Source: Tsuneonella rigui (GTDB taxonomy: Bacteria > Pseudomonadota > Alphaproteobacteria > Sphingomonadales > Sphingomonadaceae). Taken from it: DNA of 64,000 nt. Shown one piece after another: positions 56,201 through 64,000 of this stretch; positions within the stretch are counted from its first letter, which is position 1; every line of letters starts with the position of its first letter. The position numbers and the translations under genes were made by a program. Location of the stretch: contig NZ_RSEL01000014.1 of assembly GCF_003958625.1 (NCBI RefSeq), forward strand, positions 81,045 to 145,044, in the 5' to 3' direction. Under the pieces are notes generated by a model. That model worked only from the letters and a program-made list of their open reading frames with translations, had not been told where the DNA came from and did no database searches.

Positions 56201-56797
56201 CGCCAGGTCCGCCCGTCCGCCCACCGCGCCAAGCAGCGTGAAGTAGGTGCCGAGGAACACGACCAGCCCAACGTAAGTCGCGGTCATCGAGCGCGTCATC
56301 GTTGCGAGTGCGAAGAAGATCGACGCCGTGATGATCACATTCGGCAACGCGATGAGGAAGTAGGCGTAGAGGTGATCGCCCAGCCGGTTCAGGCCGATCA
56401 GCTCCGCCCCCGGCATCCACGAGCCGATGACGATGCCGGGCGTCACCAGCGCCAGGCACAGCGCGACCACCACAATCGCGCCGGCGAACCGACCAAACAG
56501 ATAGTCGAACTTGCCGATGCCGGTGGAGCGCAGGATCGGCGCGAACTCGGTCTCGTCGTCGCGCAGCACGATGTTCGAGACGAACACGGTGGTCACGAAC
56601 ATGAACAGGCACGAGATGATCCGGTACTTGCTGATCACCTCATAGGCCGAGTTCTTGAAGACTCGGATGTCCTCCTCAAGCCCAAGACCCAATGCGAGCG
56701 AAGCGAAGGGCAGCAAGAACACCGCCGCGGCGGTCAGCCACAGGAGCGGATTGCGCAGGAGATAGCGGACCTCGAACCGGGCGATCTGGAGGAACAT
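53204..56797 (-). CDS. ABC transporter permease fused to M1 aminopeptidase
   Basis: The 1197-residue protein has two parts. The first ~590 residues hold about a dozen membrane helices in two ABC-2 permease blocks (FEVRYLLRNPLLWLTAAAVFLL; later FEAWQVLKSPAFLILLLYTIFLSQF). From ~620 a gluzincin domain follows with the zinc motif HELAHQYW (His933, Glu934, His937) and Glu in LSETLAQYS; it lies in the periplasm in such fusions. It forms an operon with the ATPase 11 bases upstream. The combined architecture is known from databases but is not functionally understood. Confidence 0.92.
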   Translation of the reverse strand: MFLQIARFEVRYLLRNPLLWLTAAAVFLLPFASLALGLGLEEDIRVFKNSAYEVISKYRIISCLFMFVTTVFVSNIVLRDDETEFAPILRSTGIGKFDYLFGRFAGAIVVVALCLALVTPGIVIGSWMPGAELIGLNRLGDHLYAYFLIALPNVIITASIFFALATMTRSMTATYVGLVVFLGTYFTLLGAVGGRADLAGVAALLDPFSGRAFENVVRYWTPPERNVQLPPFAGALLHNRIIWLTVSAAFLTLAYWSFDFARSGRSRGARRRKRAEQLAATLDSESVRVSETHRRLPGPSYGPRAKWALLTRCIRFEAWQVLKSPAFLILLLYTIFLSQFLLIGDRNGDGSPTYPLATNLIPRLQEVFLVIPLAIIIIYTGELVWRERDRRMHEIIDAAPQPNWAYLIPKTLAVGLVMFLLYTASVAAAIAVQLAEGFPRLDLATYGLLFLAPMTWDALLMIALATLVQVLSPHKYIGWGVMVLWGVAQFAGVLPDHNLLNYAGVPPTPLSDMDGGSSFWEAAWLFRVYWGACAVLLLVIAHLLWRRGTASALMPRVRSAVRRLPGPSRLIGGGALAAFAATGAFAFYNTNILNRYETAQSANEYLAGYEKAYRRYADLPQPSVTHMTVAIDLHPEARRANVTGSYKIANLTDRPIDTVHVRMDDRALALTRIAVPGATLVHHDRDHDYRIFRFHRPMAPGETRRVTFATERWHRGFANGAPDVTIAENGTFLTAKDLLPAIGVHTQPLVIDAKVREQFGLPPARRAPLEDFAATRNPADGQSWSTADITLSTRADQTPVAPGQRISDSVRGDRRIARFVSDRPIRTGLAVQSARYAVKRVRAEGVDFEVFYHPAHVWNVDRMLSAMRTSLAYYRTNFGPYQFPQIRIVEFPGYGRNFAQAFANTIPYSETVGFDADLRAADAVDEITPMTAHELAHQYWAHQVTPAAMEGSLVLSETLAQYSAMIVLKRTLGRERANLRLRDQLDSYLAYRAWSKQPEVPLARAETQNYVIYNKGALVMNLMAERLGEDAVNRALRNLLHRYRFRGAPYPRSEDLVTALRKEARSRQDQALTTDLFERIALYDLKVDKPTARRRTDGKWLVRVPVVARKRYVDARGGEHGAPLNDTIEVGLFAPRAGSDVLDARSVVLLRRYPIRSGRQELTFVVDRKPSYAGIDPFALYIDRDIGDNIAAVVAQE

Positions 56798-56808
56798 TGC
56801 GGCCTCCG

Positions 56809-57687
56809 TCAGGCCGCCCGGCGCGATTGCGCCAGGGTCGCGAAGTAGACATCGGCCAGACTACCCTCGACCGGCCGGAAGCCGTCCCCGGGATCGCCCT
56901 CGGACAGGATGTGTACGATCGTCCGCCCGGCGAATAGCCGGGTCGAGATGACCCGCCGCGTCTCGCGCAACGGCTCCAGTTCGGCGCGGTCGATCTCCTT
57001 CATCCAGATCGTGCCGGAGGTTTGGCGGATGAGCTCCGCCGGCGCGCCGGTCATCTCGATCCGCCCGCCCGCGATCACCGCCATCCGCGGGCACAGGTCG
57101 GACACGTCCTCGACGATGTGCGTGGAGAGGATCACGACCACGTTCTCGCCGATCTCGGCCAGCAGGTTGAGGAAACGGTTGCGCTCTTCGGGGTCGAGGC
57201 CCGCGGTGGGCTCGTCGACCACGATCAGCCGCGGATTGCCGATCAGCGCCTGCGCGATGCCGAACCGCTGCCGCATGCCGCCTGAATAGGTCGTCAGCGC
57301 CTTCTTGCGCACCGGCCACAGGTTCGTCTGTGCGAGCAGCGCTTCGACGGTTTCCTTGCGGTCCGCAGCCGAGGCAATGCCCTTGAGCACCGCCAGGTGG
57401 TCAAGCATGTCGTAGGCTGACACGCGCGGGTAGACCCCGAAATCTTGCGGCAGGTAGCCGAGTGTCATCCGGAGCCGTTCGGGCTCGCGGATCACGTCGA
57501 TGCCGTCGAAGCGGATCGCGCCCTCGGTCGGCGTCTGCAGCGTGGCCACGGTGCGCATCAAGGTCGATTTGCCCGCACCGTTGGGGCCGAGCAGGCCGAA
57601 CATCCCGCGCGGGATCGAGATCGTGATTCCGTCGAGCGCGCGGGTGCCGTTGGGATAGACGTGGCTGACATTTTCGAGCTCGAGCAT
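56809..57687 (-). CDS. ABC transporter ATP-binding protein
   Basis: The 292-residue ATPase has Walker A GPNGAGKST, signature YSGGMRQRFGIAQALI, Walker B LIVVDEPTAGLDPEE and STHIVEDV with the switch His. A C-terminal extension of ~70 residues (GTIWMKEIDRAELEPLRETRRVISTRL) resembles exporters of the ABC-2 class. AAGGAGA nine bases before ATG 57687 marks the start. It energises the permease/M1 fusion encoded next. Its gene is divergent from the response regulator, 121 bases apart, suggesting that the two-component system controls the exporter. Confidence 0.94.
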   Translation of the reverse strand: MLELENVSHVYPNGTRALDGITISIPRGMFGLLGPNGAGKSTLMRTVATLQTPTEGAIRFDGIDVIREPERLRMTLGYLPQDFGVYPRVSAYDMLDHLAVLKGIASAADRKETVEALLAQTNLWPVRKKALTTYSGGMRQRFGIAQALIGNPRLIVVDEPTAGLDPEERNRFLNLLAEIGENVVVILSTHIVEDVSDLCPRMAVIAGGRIEMTGAPAELIRQTSGTIWMKEIDRAELEPLRETRRVISTRLFAGRTIVHILSEGDPGDGFRPVEGSLADVYFATLAQSRRAA

Positions 57688-57808
57688 CGGTGGCAATCTC
57701 CTTGTGGGGAGATCGATGCGCCGGCGATTTTGCCGGGGTTTGTCGGGGCGTTTCCGTTTGTTGCGGCGCTGCAATACTTGAGAAACACCGCACCCCGAGG
57801 AGTCGGCA

Positions 57809-58525
57809 ATGGACAAGGCTGAGATGGTACTGTCGGACCTCGTGTTGCTCGTTGACGACGATCCCGAGATCCGTGAGCTGATCGGGGACTTCCTAGGCCA
57901 GCACGGCTATCGCATCGCCCGCGCGCCCAACGGGACGGAGATGGACCGCCTGATCGCCGCCGAACGGCCGGCGCTGGTGGTGCTCGACCTGATGCTCCCC
58001 GGGGAAGACGGCCTGTCGATCTGCCGCCGCCTGTCCGCCTTGCAGATCCCGGTGATCATGGTCAGCGCTCTCGGTGCCGAAACCGATCGCATCGTCGGGC
58101 TCGAACTGGGTGCCGACGATTACCTCCCCAAGCCATGCAGCCCGCGCGAACTGCTCGCACGGGTGCGCGCCGTCCTGCGGCGGCATGAAGGCGCCAAACC
58201 GTCCCCAACGAGCGGCTATCGCTTTGCCGGTTGGACGTTCGATCCGCATCGCCGCGAGCTGCGCACGCCCGCCGGGGTCGGTGTAGCCTTGTCCACGGGC
58301 GAATTCCGGCTGCTGTCGGCCTTCCTCGAGCGGCCGTTGCGCGTGCTCACCCGCGACCAGTTGCTCGACTATGCCTTCGGAGCGGACGCCAATGTGTTCG
58401 ACCGCGCGGTCGATGTGCAGGTGAGCCGCCTGCGCAAGAAGCTCGCGGACGGCGGCGCGGACGATCTAATCGTCACCGTCCGCAGCGAAGGCTACATGTT
58501 CTCGGTCAAACCGGTGCGGCAATGA
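57809..58525 (+). CDS. OmpR-family response regulator
   Basis: The 238-residue regulator has a receiver with Asp60 (VVLDLMLPGEDG), VSAL in place of T/SA and YLPKPCSPRELLARV, then a winged-helix output domain (STGEFRLLSAFLERPLRVLTRDQLLDYAFG, DRAVDVQVSRLRKKL). It ends in an ATGA overlap with its sensor kinase. It is divergent from the ABC exporter and close to an outer-membrane barrel protein; both are candidate targets. Confidence 0.94.
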   Translation: MDKAEMVLSDLVLLVDDDPEIRELIGDFLGQHGYRIARAPNGTEMDRLIAAERPALVVLDLMLPGEDGLSICRRLSALQIPVIMVSALGAETDRIVGLELGADDYLPKPCSPRELLARVRAVLRRHEGAKPSPTSGYRFAGWTFDPHRRELRTPAGVGVALSTGEFRLLSAFLERPLRVLTRDQLLDYAFGADANVFDRAVDVQVSRLRKKLADGGADDLIVTVRSEGYMFSVKPVRQ

Positions 58526-59880
58526 GCCGGTTTTCTCGTGGCCCGCTGTTCGGTCAAGTGCTTGGCCTTGTCGTCGCCGCCGCCGTCCTGGCGCAAGTCG
58601 CGGGCGCCTTGGTGCTCTACTTCCTCCCGGGCGGACACGAGCCGTTCACGCTCGCGGACGCAGCAAAGATCGTCCGGACCCAGCGTTCGATCGAGCGCAA
58701 CGGGTTCGCCCTGCGGGCGGAGACAAGAGCGACCGCGCCCGAGCGCTGGGACGAGGACGACAGCCGGGAGCGGCGCTTCCGCACGGCGCTTGCGGCCATG
58801 CTCGAGGTCTCGCCGGGGGACGTTCTGGTCGAGGACCGGATCCCGATACCCGGCGGCGCGTGGCTGATCCGCGCGGCGCGCGAGCCGCTCACCACGCCGC
58901 TGGAGCCGGTTCCGCCCTCGCCCGACTATGCGCGGCTCGCCGTCGGCGACCTGGCGGCGGCAGTGCGGATGGACGACGGTCGCTGGACCGTCATCACGCC
59001 GGACGATGGTTGGCCCGGGCCGGGCTCGGTGCTGCTCATGTGGCTGGCCTTCAACGGGCTGTTCATCGTCCCGCTCGCGTGGCTGTTCACCCGCCGCCTC
59101 GTCCGCCCGATCCGGGAATTCGCCGCGACCGCCGACCGCGCTGGTCGCGGCGACGCGACGGCCGCCTTCACCGGGTCCGGCCCGCGCGAAGTGCGCGCGG
59201 CTGCCGAGGCGCTGTCGGAAATGCAGCGCAAGATTCGCGACGCGCTCGACGAGCGGACCAAGCTGCTCGCCGCGATCGCGCACGATCTGCGCACACCGCT
59301 CGCCCGTATCCGCTTCCGCGCCGAGCATGCGCCGGCCGAGCATCGCGACAAGATCACCGCCGACATCGAGCGGATGGACGCGATGATCGAAGGCGTGCTC
59401 GCGTTCGTGCGCGGGGAGGCCTTGGCCGATCGTCACCGGCTCGATTTCACCGCTCTCGTCCGCTCGGTGGCCGACGACTGGAAAGATAGCGGAGCGGACG
59501 CCGAAGTCCTCGATGCGCCCGCCCTGCTCATCGACGGCGACGCGATCGCGCTACGCCGGATGATCTCGAACCTGGTCGACAACGCGATCAAGTATGCTGG
59601 CAAAGTGCGCTGCCGGCTGGAACGCGATGGGGCCGACATCATGCTCTTGGTCGAGGACGCTGGACCCGGGGTCGATCCCTCCGCATTCGCGAAGGTGCTG
59701 ACGCCGTTCGAGCGCGGGGATGCGACCCGCGATCCGGCGACCGGCGGGGTCGGGCTCGGGCTGCCGATCGCGCGCGGGATTGCGCGCTCCCACGGCGGCG
59801 AGCTGACCCTGGGCCGGTCGGACGCCGGCGGGCTGAGGGTTCTGGTGCGCCTGCCGGGTGCCGCCGAACAGTCAGAGTGA
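58522..59880 (+). CDS. Sensor histidine kinase
   Basis: The 452-residue kinase has a first membrane helix at ~12-35 and a periplasmic sensor domain (~36-165) containing ITPDDGWPGPG. A second helix at ~172-190 follows, then HAMP, HisKA with His254 in AAIAHDLRTPLARIRFRAE, and HATPase with NAIKYA, EDAGPGVD and GGVGLGLPIARGIARSHGG. It is the partner of the upstream regulator (four-base overlap). The sensed signal is unknown. Confidence 0.93.
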   Translation: MSRFSRGPLFGQVLGLVVAAAVLAQVAGALVLYFLPGGHEPFTLADAAKIVRTQRSIERNGFALRAETRATAPERWDEDDSRERRFRTALAAMLEVSPGDVLVEDRIPIPGGAWLIRAAREPLTTPLEPVPPSPDYARLAVGDLAAAVRMDDGRWTVITPDDGWPGPGSVLLMWLAFNGLFIVPLAWLFTRRLVRPIREFAATADRAGRGDATAAFTGSGPREVRAAAEALSEMQRKIRDALDERTKLLAAIAHDLRTPLARIRFRAEHAPAEHRDKITADIERMDAMIEGVLAFVRGEALADRHRLDFTALVRSVADDWKDSGADAEVLDAPALLIDGDAIALRRMISNLVDNAIKYAGKVRCRLERDGADIMLLVEDAGPGVDPSAFAKVLTPFERGDATRDPATGGVGLGLPIARGIARSHGGELTLGRSDAGGLRVLVRLPGAAEQSE

Positions 59881-59995
59881 CGCAACAAATGTCGTTGGTC
59901 GGCTCATCGACCGGACCAAGGCGTTGGTCGAAACCAACCGTCGCCGCGGAGACGGGCGTGCCACAGGCGCGCGACTGATTCAAGGGGTAATCGAA

Positions 59996-62209
59996 GTGTT
60001 TTCCAAGAGTTTTCCGGTTCTTAGTTTGCGGACCGGGGCCAGCCTTTCGGCGTCGCTGCTGGCGACGGTGTCGCTGGCTCCCCTCGCCGCACAAGAGGTT
60101 CAACCTGCTCCTCCGCCGGCCAAAGCGCAGCCGGCGCCCCCGGCCGAGCCCAGCCAGGAAGTGGTCGTCTCGGCGAAGCGCAGCGATGTGCGCAGTTCGG
60201 CCGACCGGACCAGTTTCGACATCACCGGCAACCTGACAGCGCAGTCGGGTACCCTCGCCGATGCCCTGCGGGCGGTGCCGGGGGTCGAGGTCGACCTCCA
60301 GGGCGGGGTCAGCCTGCGCGGCGATTCCGGGGTTAGGATTCTCATCGACGGCCGGCCCTCCGCGCTGATGGAGGGCGAGGGCCGGGCCAACACGATCCTC
60401 AGCATGCCCGCCAGCCAGATCGAGCGGGTGGAGGTCATCACCAATCCCTCCGCGTCGATGAGCCCCGAAGGTTCGGCCGGGGTGATCAACCTGATCACCA
60501 AAGGCGTGCGCAAGGACACCACTTCGGCCACGGTCCGGGTGACCACCGGAGGCAAGGGCCGCCAGCGGGTGAGCCTCAACGGCGCGATGTCGCGCGGCAA
60601 GCTGACGCTGACCGGCGACCTCGCGTACGGCCGTTTCCGCAGCGAGAGCAAGGTGATCGACGAGCGCGAGCGGACCCGGTCCGACGGGTTCGTGGAGGAG
60701 ACTCGCCAGACCCTGGTCCAGACCAATCGCCCCGAATTCGCCTTCGGCCGAGTGGGCGCGGAATACGACATCACCCCCAAGGACCGCCTGAGCGCGAGTG
60801 CGGCTTATCAGGACGGCGATTTCCGCAACTTCCGCACCGGCGACTACGTCAGCAACGATCCCTCGCAGAGCTTCTCACGCGAAGATGCCGCGCGCGTGCG
60901 GGTGCACGGCCACGACCTACAGGCTTCGTGGCGGCGCGAACTGCCGGGCAAGGAGCACAACTTCAGGATCGAGGTCGGCCAGAACGGCACGCGCTTCGAG
61001 CGCCACTTCGAAGCGACCACCGTTCCCGAGGCGGGCACCACCTTCGAGCAGATCGACAACGCCTTCACCCAACGCGAGCAGCGCGTCACGGTCGATTACA
61101 ACCGGCCGCTAACCGACGATGTGAAGATCAACGCCGGGTTCGAAGGACGCTATCGCAACGACAGCTTCGCCAACGAAGGTTCGCGCGGCCCCACTCCGGG
61201 CGGCCTGATCCCGGTTCCCAGCCTCACCAACGCGTTCGAGTTCCGCCAGGATGTCAGTGCGGCGTACCTGACCGCCGATATCCAGTCGGGCGAGTTCAGC
61301 GCCAAGCCCGGCCTGCGCCTCGAACAGGCCGAGATCGGGATCAACCAGGTGACCGACGCGATCGCGGTCACCAACGACTATTTTCGCGCCTACCCGACGC
61401 TGCATCTCGGTTACGAGCTCGGCAAGGGGCACTCGCTGCGCGCGAGCTTCAGCCGGCGGATTCAGCGGCCGGGACCGCAGGACCTCAACCCTTATGTCGT
61501 CTACATCGACCAGCTGAACAGCCGGCGCGGCAATCCCAACCTGCTTCCCGAGACCACGGATTCGCTCGAGCTCGCCTGGCAGCTGCGCAAGGGCAGCGGC
61601 CTCTACCTCTCGGTCACCGGCTTCTGGCGCGATTCGCAAGGCGGGATCACCGATCTCGTCGAGGACCTGGGCGGCACTTACCTCACCACCCGCGCCAATC
61701 TGACCGGAGCACGGCGCCGCGGGGTCGAGGCGATCGCCAGCGGCAAGCTGGGCAAGGAAGTGACCTACAACCTCTCGGCCTCGGTGACCGATATCCTGCT
61801 CGACCTGCGCGCCACCGGCTTCCCGCAGACCCGCAGCGGCACCACCGCTTCGGTTCGCGGGACGGTCACGTGGCAGGCCAGCAAGAAGGACCTGTTCCAG
61901 CTGAACGGGTTCTACAACGGCAAGCAGTTGCTGCCGCAGGGCTATCGCACCAGCAATCCGATCCTCAACTTGGGCTACAACCGCAAGCTCACCGACCGCT
62001 TCGGCGTGTCGCTGAGCGTGCAGGACTTACTCGATAGCGGAAAGCAGCGGTTCGACGTCACGACCGCCGCGGGCCGCAGCCGGGTGGTCGCCGAGGGCCC
62101 GGGCCGCATCGCCCTGCTCTCGCTGAGCTACAACTTCGGCGGCAAAAACCCGAAGAAGAAGCCCGACCAGCCCTTCGACTTCGACCCTGGCACTTCCGGT
62201 CCGGGCTGA
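59996..62209 (+). CDS. Outer-membrane beta-barrel TonB-dependent receptor-like protein
   Basis: The 737-residue protein starts at GTG 59996, with AAGGGG eight bases upstream. It has a signal peptide ending SLAPLAAQE, a Pro/Ala linker and a plug domain: LADALRAVPGVEVDLQGGVSLRG, VRILIDGRPSALMEGEG, IERVEVITNPSASMSPEGSAGVINLITK. The barrel is of the OMP_b-brl_3 type (SRRIQRPGPQDLNPYVVYIDQ, GNPNLLPETTDSLELAWQ). Such proteins are TonB-linked receptors of unknown cargo. The end KNPKKKPDQPFDFDPGTSGPG is unusual, extending past the terminal aromatic strand. Confidence 0.85.
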   Translation: MFSKSFPVLSLRTGASLSASLLATVSLAPLAAQEVQPAPPPAKAQPAPPAEPSQEVVVSAKRSDVRSSADRTSFDITGNLTAQSGTLADALRAVPGVEVDLQGGVSLRGDSGVRILIDGRPSALMEGEGRANTILSMPASQIERVEVITNPSASMSPEGSAGVINLITKGVRKDTTSATVRVTTGGKGRQRVSLNGAMSRGKLTLTGDLAYGRFRSESKVIDERERTRSDGFVEETRQTLVQTNRPEFAFGRVGAEYDITPKDRLSASAAYQDGDFRNFRTGDYVSNDPSQSFSREDAARVRVHGHDLQASWRRELPGKEHNFRIEVGQNGTRFERHFEATTVPEAGTTFEQIDNAFTQREQRVTVDYNRPLTDDVKINAGFEGRYRNDSFANEGSRGPTPGGLIPVPSLTNAFEFRQDVSAAYLTADIQSGEFSAKPGLRLEQAEIGINQVTDAIAVTNDYFRAYPTLHLGYELGKGHSLRASFSRRIQRPGPQDLNPYVVYIDQLNSRRGNPNLLPETTDSLELAWQLRKGSGLYLSVTGFWRDSQGGITDLVEDLGGTYLTTRANLTGARRRGVEAIASGKLGKEVTYNLSASVTDILLDLRATGFPQTRSGTTASVRGTVTWQASKKDLFQLNGFYNGKQLLPQGYRTSNPILNLGYNRKLTDRFGVSLSVQDLLDSGKQRFDVTTAAGRSRVVAEGPGRIALLSLSYNFGGKNPKKKPDQPFDFDPGTSGPG

Positions 62210-62288
62210 GGGCGCTGACCCGCTCGCTTTCGTAAGCGGCGAAGTGCGGCTATGAGGCCCGGCAAAACTCCCCGGGTCCCCCACCGCC

Positions 62289-62819
62289 GTGCGCGCCAAT
62301 CCCAGCCAGCCCCCTGACGGCCTCGAGGCATGCTATCTCGCCAACCGCGAGCGCCTGCTGCGATTCCTGCGGGCGCGCGGCGCGGGGGAGGATGCCGAGG
62401 ATTTGCTGCAGGAATTGTGGGTCAGGATCTCGTCGAAGCCCACCGGCCCGATTGCTTCACCGGTGTCTTATCTGTTCCGCGCGGCGGACCTGGCGATGAT
62501 CGACCGGTTTCGCTCAACGCAGCAAGCGAGCAAGCGCGAGCGCGCGTGGGCGGAGACGGCGTCCGGCGCGGAAGGCGTGTCGGATGCCCCGTCCGCCGAG
62601 CGGATCGTGACCGGCCGTCAGTACGCCCTGCTGGCGGCCGCCGCGCTCGATGCGCTGGGTCCCCGCGTGGCGGCAGTCTTCCGGCGCCACCGGATCGACG
62701 GGGTGCCGCAGCGCGCCGTGGCAGAGGAATTCGGGGTCAGCCTGAGCACGGTCGAAAGCGACCTTCGCCAGGCCTACCGCGCGCTGCTGACGGTGAAGGA
62801 GCGCATCGATGAGGCTTGA
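62289..62819 (+). CDS. FecI-like ECF RNA polymerase sigma factor
   Basis: The 176-residue protein starts at GTG 62289 and has sigma region 2 (LLRFLRARGAGEDAEDLLQELWVRI, ADLAMIDRFRS) and region 4 (LLAAAALDALGPRVAAVFRRHRIDGVPQRAVAEEFGVSLSTVESDLRQAYRAL). It is the iron-type ECF sigma factor activated by the FecR protein encoded next, which in turn senses the TonB receptor that starts at 63782. This is cell-surface signalling, usually for iron or polysaccharide uptake. Confidence 0.92.
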   Translation: MRANPSQPPDGLEACYLANRERLLRFLRARGAGEDAEDLLQELWVRISSKPTGPIASPVSYLFRAADLAMIDRFRSTQQASKRERAWAETASGAEGVSDAPSAERIVTGRQYALLAAAALDALGPRVAAVFRRHRIDGVPQRAVAEEFGVSLSTVESDLRQAYRALLTVKERIDEA

Positions 62820-62858
62820 GCCGCGCGACTCCGTCTTGTCTGCCAAAGGGGATGGCCG

Positions 62859-63776
62859 ATGACAGGCGACGACCGAATGCACGATGACGCCATCGCCTGG
62901 GCCGTTCGCACGAACGATCCGGCGTTCGAAGACTGGGAGGGCTTCACCGCGTGGCTGGAGGCAGATCCCGCGCATGCGCGCGCCTATGATGCGGTCAACG
63001 CGGGCGTGAGCGAGCTGGTCGAGGCGGACCTTCCGCCTCCTGCGCAAAACGACTTCGAACCCGCCAGCGCTCCTGTCCGCCGGCCCTCGCGCTGGCTGGC
63101 GGTAGCCGCCTCGGTCGCGCTGGTGGCAGGCTTCTCATATGTCGGCTGGCGCGGGCAGAGCCAGGTGATCACCACCGAGGCAGGCGAGGTGCGCAACATC
63201 GCGCTGTCTGACGGAACGCAGGTGACCCTTTCCGGCGGCAGCGAGCTGCGCCTGGCGCGCAATGACGACCGCAGCGCGACGCTCGAACGCGGGCAGGCGC
63301 TGTTCACCGTGCGCCACGATTCCGCCAATCCCTTCGTGGTGCACGCCGCCGGCCAGCAGTTCGTCGACGCCGGCACGGTGTTCGATGTCGCGCTGGCGGG
63401 CGAGGCGGTCACGGTGGCGGTGTCGGAAGGCCTGGTGGTCGCCAACCCGAAAGGCCGCGCTCAGCGGATCGAGCCGGGCCAGCAATTGCGGGTGGCGAAG
63501 AGATCGGCCTATCGCCTGTCCAGCATTGCCACCGACCGGGTGGGCGAATGGCGCGAAGGGCGGTTGACGTTCGACGACGCGCCGCTCTCGTTCGTCGCGA
63601 GCGAGTTGACCCGCAGCACGGGGATCGCTTTCAAGGCCGCTCCCGCAGTCGCGTCACGGCCGATTTCCGGCAGCATCCTCGTAAGTCCCATTCGCAGCGA
63701 TCCGGCTGCTGTCGCGGACCTGCTCGGCGTCACGGTCCGGCGCGATGGCCAACAATGGATCATCGACCGGCCCTGA
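62859..63776 (+). CDS. FecR-domain anti-sigma/sigma regulator
   Basis: The 305-residue protein has the cytosolic DUF4880 N-terminus (AIAWAVRTNDPAFEDWEGFTAWLEADPAHARAYDAV), a single membrane helix at ~82-100 (WLAVAASVALVAGFSYVGW), the periplasmic FecR domain (ITTEAGEVRNIALSDGTQVTLSGGSEL) and a DUF4974-like end (GRLTFDDAPLSFVASELTRSTG). It relays the signal from the receptor plug to the FecI-like sigma factor. It follows the sigma gene by 40 bases. Confidence 0.92.
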   Translation: MTGDDRMHDDAIAWAVRTNDPAFEDWEGFTAWLEADPAHARAYDAVNAGVSELVEADLPPPAQNDFEPASAPVRRPSRWLAVAASVALVAGFSYVGWRGQSQVITTEAGEVRNIALSDGTQVTLSGGSELRLARNDDRSATLERGQALFTVRHDSANPFVVHAAGQQFVDAGTVFDVALAGEAVTVAVSEGLVVANPKGRAQRIEPGQQLRVAKRSAYRLSSIATDRVGEWREGRLTFDDAPLSFVASELTRSTGIAFKAAPAVASRPISGSILVSPIRSDPAAVADLLGVTVRRDGQQWIIDRP

Positions 63777-63781
63777 GTTCC

Positions 63782-64000
63782 GTGCGCACGCTCTCCCTCC
63801 TTGCCCTTGCCGCCGCAATCGTGAGCGCGCCGGCCCACGCCGAAAGCGTGGCGGTCAGCGCGCCCGCGGGATCGGCCGGCGCCGCGGCGAGCGCAATCGC
63901 CCGGCAGACCGGCACGAGCGTCATCATTGCCGATCCAGTATTGGCGGCCCGGCGCGTTCCCGCCATCAAGGGCCGTCTGAGCGAGCGCGAGGCGGTCGAG
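63782..64000 (+). CDS. TonB-dependent receptor with STN domain (cut by window end)
   Basis: Only the first 73 codons are present. The start is GTG 63782, five bases after the fecR stop. A signal peptide ending APAHA is followed by an STN-like signalling domain (AASAIARQTGTSVIIADPVLAARRVPAIKG). STN domains occur in transducing receptors that work with FecR/FecI, as the two genes upstream confirm. The plug and barrel lie beyond the window. Confidence 0.85.
   Translation, partial: MRTLSLLALAAAIVSAPAHAESVAVSAPAGSAGAAASAIARQTGTSVIIADPVLAARRVPAIKGRLSEREAVE

Overview
The window is a high-GC alphaproteobacterial chromosome segment, most likely from the order Sphingomonadales (Sphingomonadaceae or Erythrobacteraceae). 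The evidence is several TonB-dependent receptors, one with a FecI/FecR pair, an NDUFA12-DUF2155-Aat neighbourhood, a PE-ligase-polymerase LigD with Ku, an HWE-family histidine kinase, EcfG-type promoters and palindromic intergenic repeats. Genes are tightly packed, often with ATGA or TGATG start/stop overlaps, and no stretch longer than about 235 bases lacks a gene. The first and last genes are cut by the window edges.

Layout. 0-7 kb: a secreted PD40/amidohydrolase, a Baeyer-Villiger-type monooxygenase, a CinA-type protein and a polysaccharide deacetylase. 7-12 kb: a dispersed version of the classical tRNA-Trp/secE/nusG/rplK/rplA block, with an ECF41 sigma-factor module, a 49-residue gene behind an EcfG-type promoter, and a retropepsin-like protease inserted between its parts. 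12-19 kb: aat, complex I assembly (NDUFA12), DUF2155 and DUF192 lipoproteins, recX, a fatty acyl-AMP ligase and a telA/xpaC operon. 19-23.5 kb: a ku-mgtC-ligD operon for non-homologous end joining. 23.5-35 kb: acyl-CoA metabolism (two SDRs, acyl-CoA dehydrogenase, CoA racemase, crotonase, thiolase, hydrolases), an HWE kinase/receiver pair and a tyrosine-degradation pair (hppD plus a VOC protein). 35-37.7 kb: the remnant of a nucleotide-sugar/exopolysaccharide locus, including an in-frame chimera. 37.7-44.8 kb: a complete phoR-pstSCAB-phoU-phoB phosphate regulon with a clear Pho box. 44.8-53.2 kb: a TetR-controlled catabolic island (TonB receptor, AMP-ligase broken by a frameshift, TetR regulator, two acyl-CoA dehydrogenases, DUF2236 oxygenase). 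53.2-64 kb: an ABC exporter fused to an M1 peptidase, a two-component system, an outer-membrane barrel protein, and FecI-FecR with the start of its receptor.

The most informative signals are regulatory. Four copies of a TTATCA-N4-TGATAR palindrome mark every promoter of the 45-53 kb island and define a self-contained TetR regulon. Three copies of a TTTACGT-type site link the monooxygenase, the acyl-CoA dehydrogenase/hydrolase pair and the crotonase/thiolase pair. Two EcfG-like promoters (GGAAC-N17-CGTT or CGTC) precede a tiny unknown gene and ku. A perfect ECF41 promoter precedes the ECF41 module. Two genes are structurally abnormal: a sugar-nucleotide dehydrogenase whose last half is replaced by a TPR-like protein, and an acyl-CoA synthetase with a frameshift. 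Both could be real lesions or sequencing/assembly artefacts.
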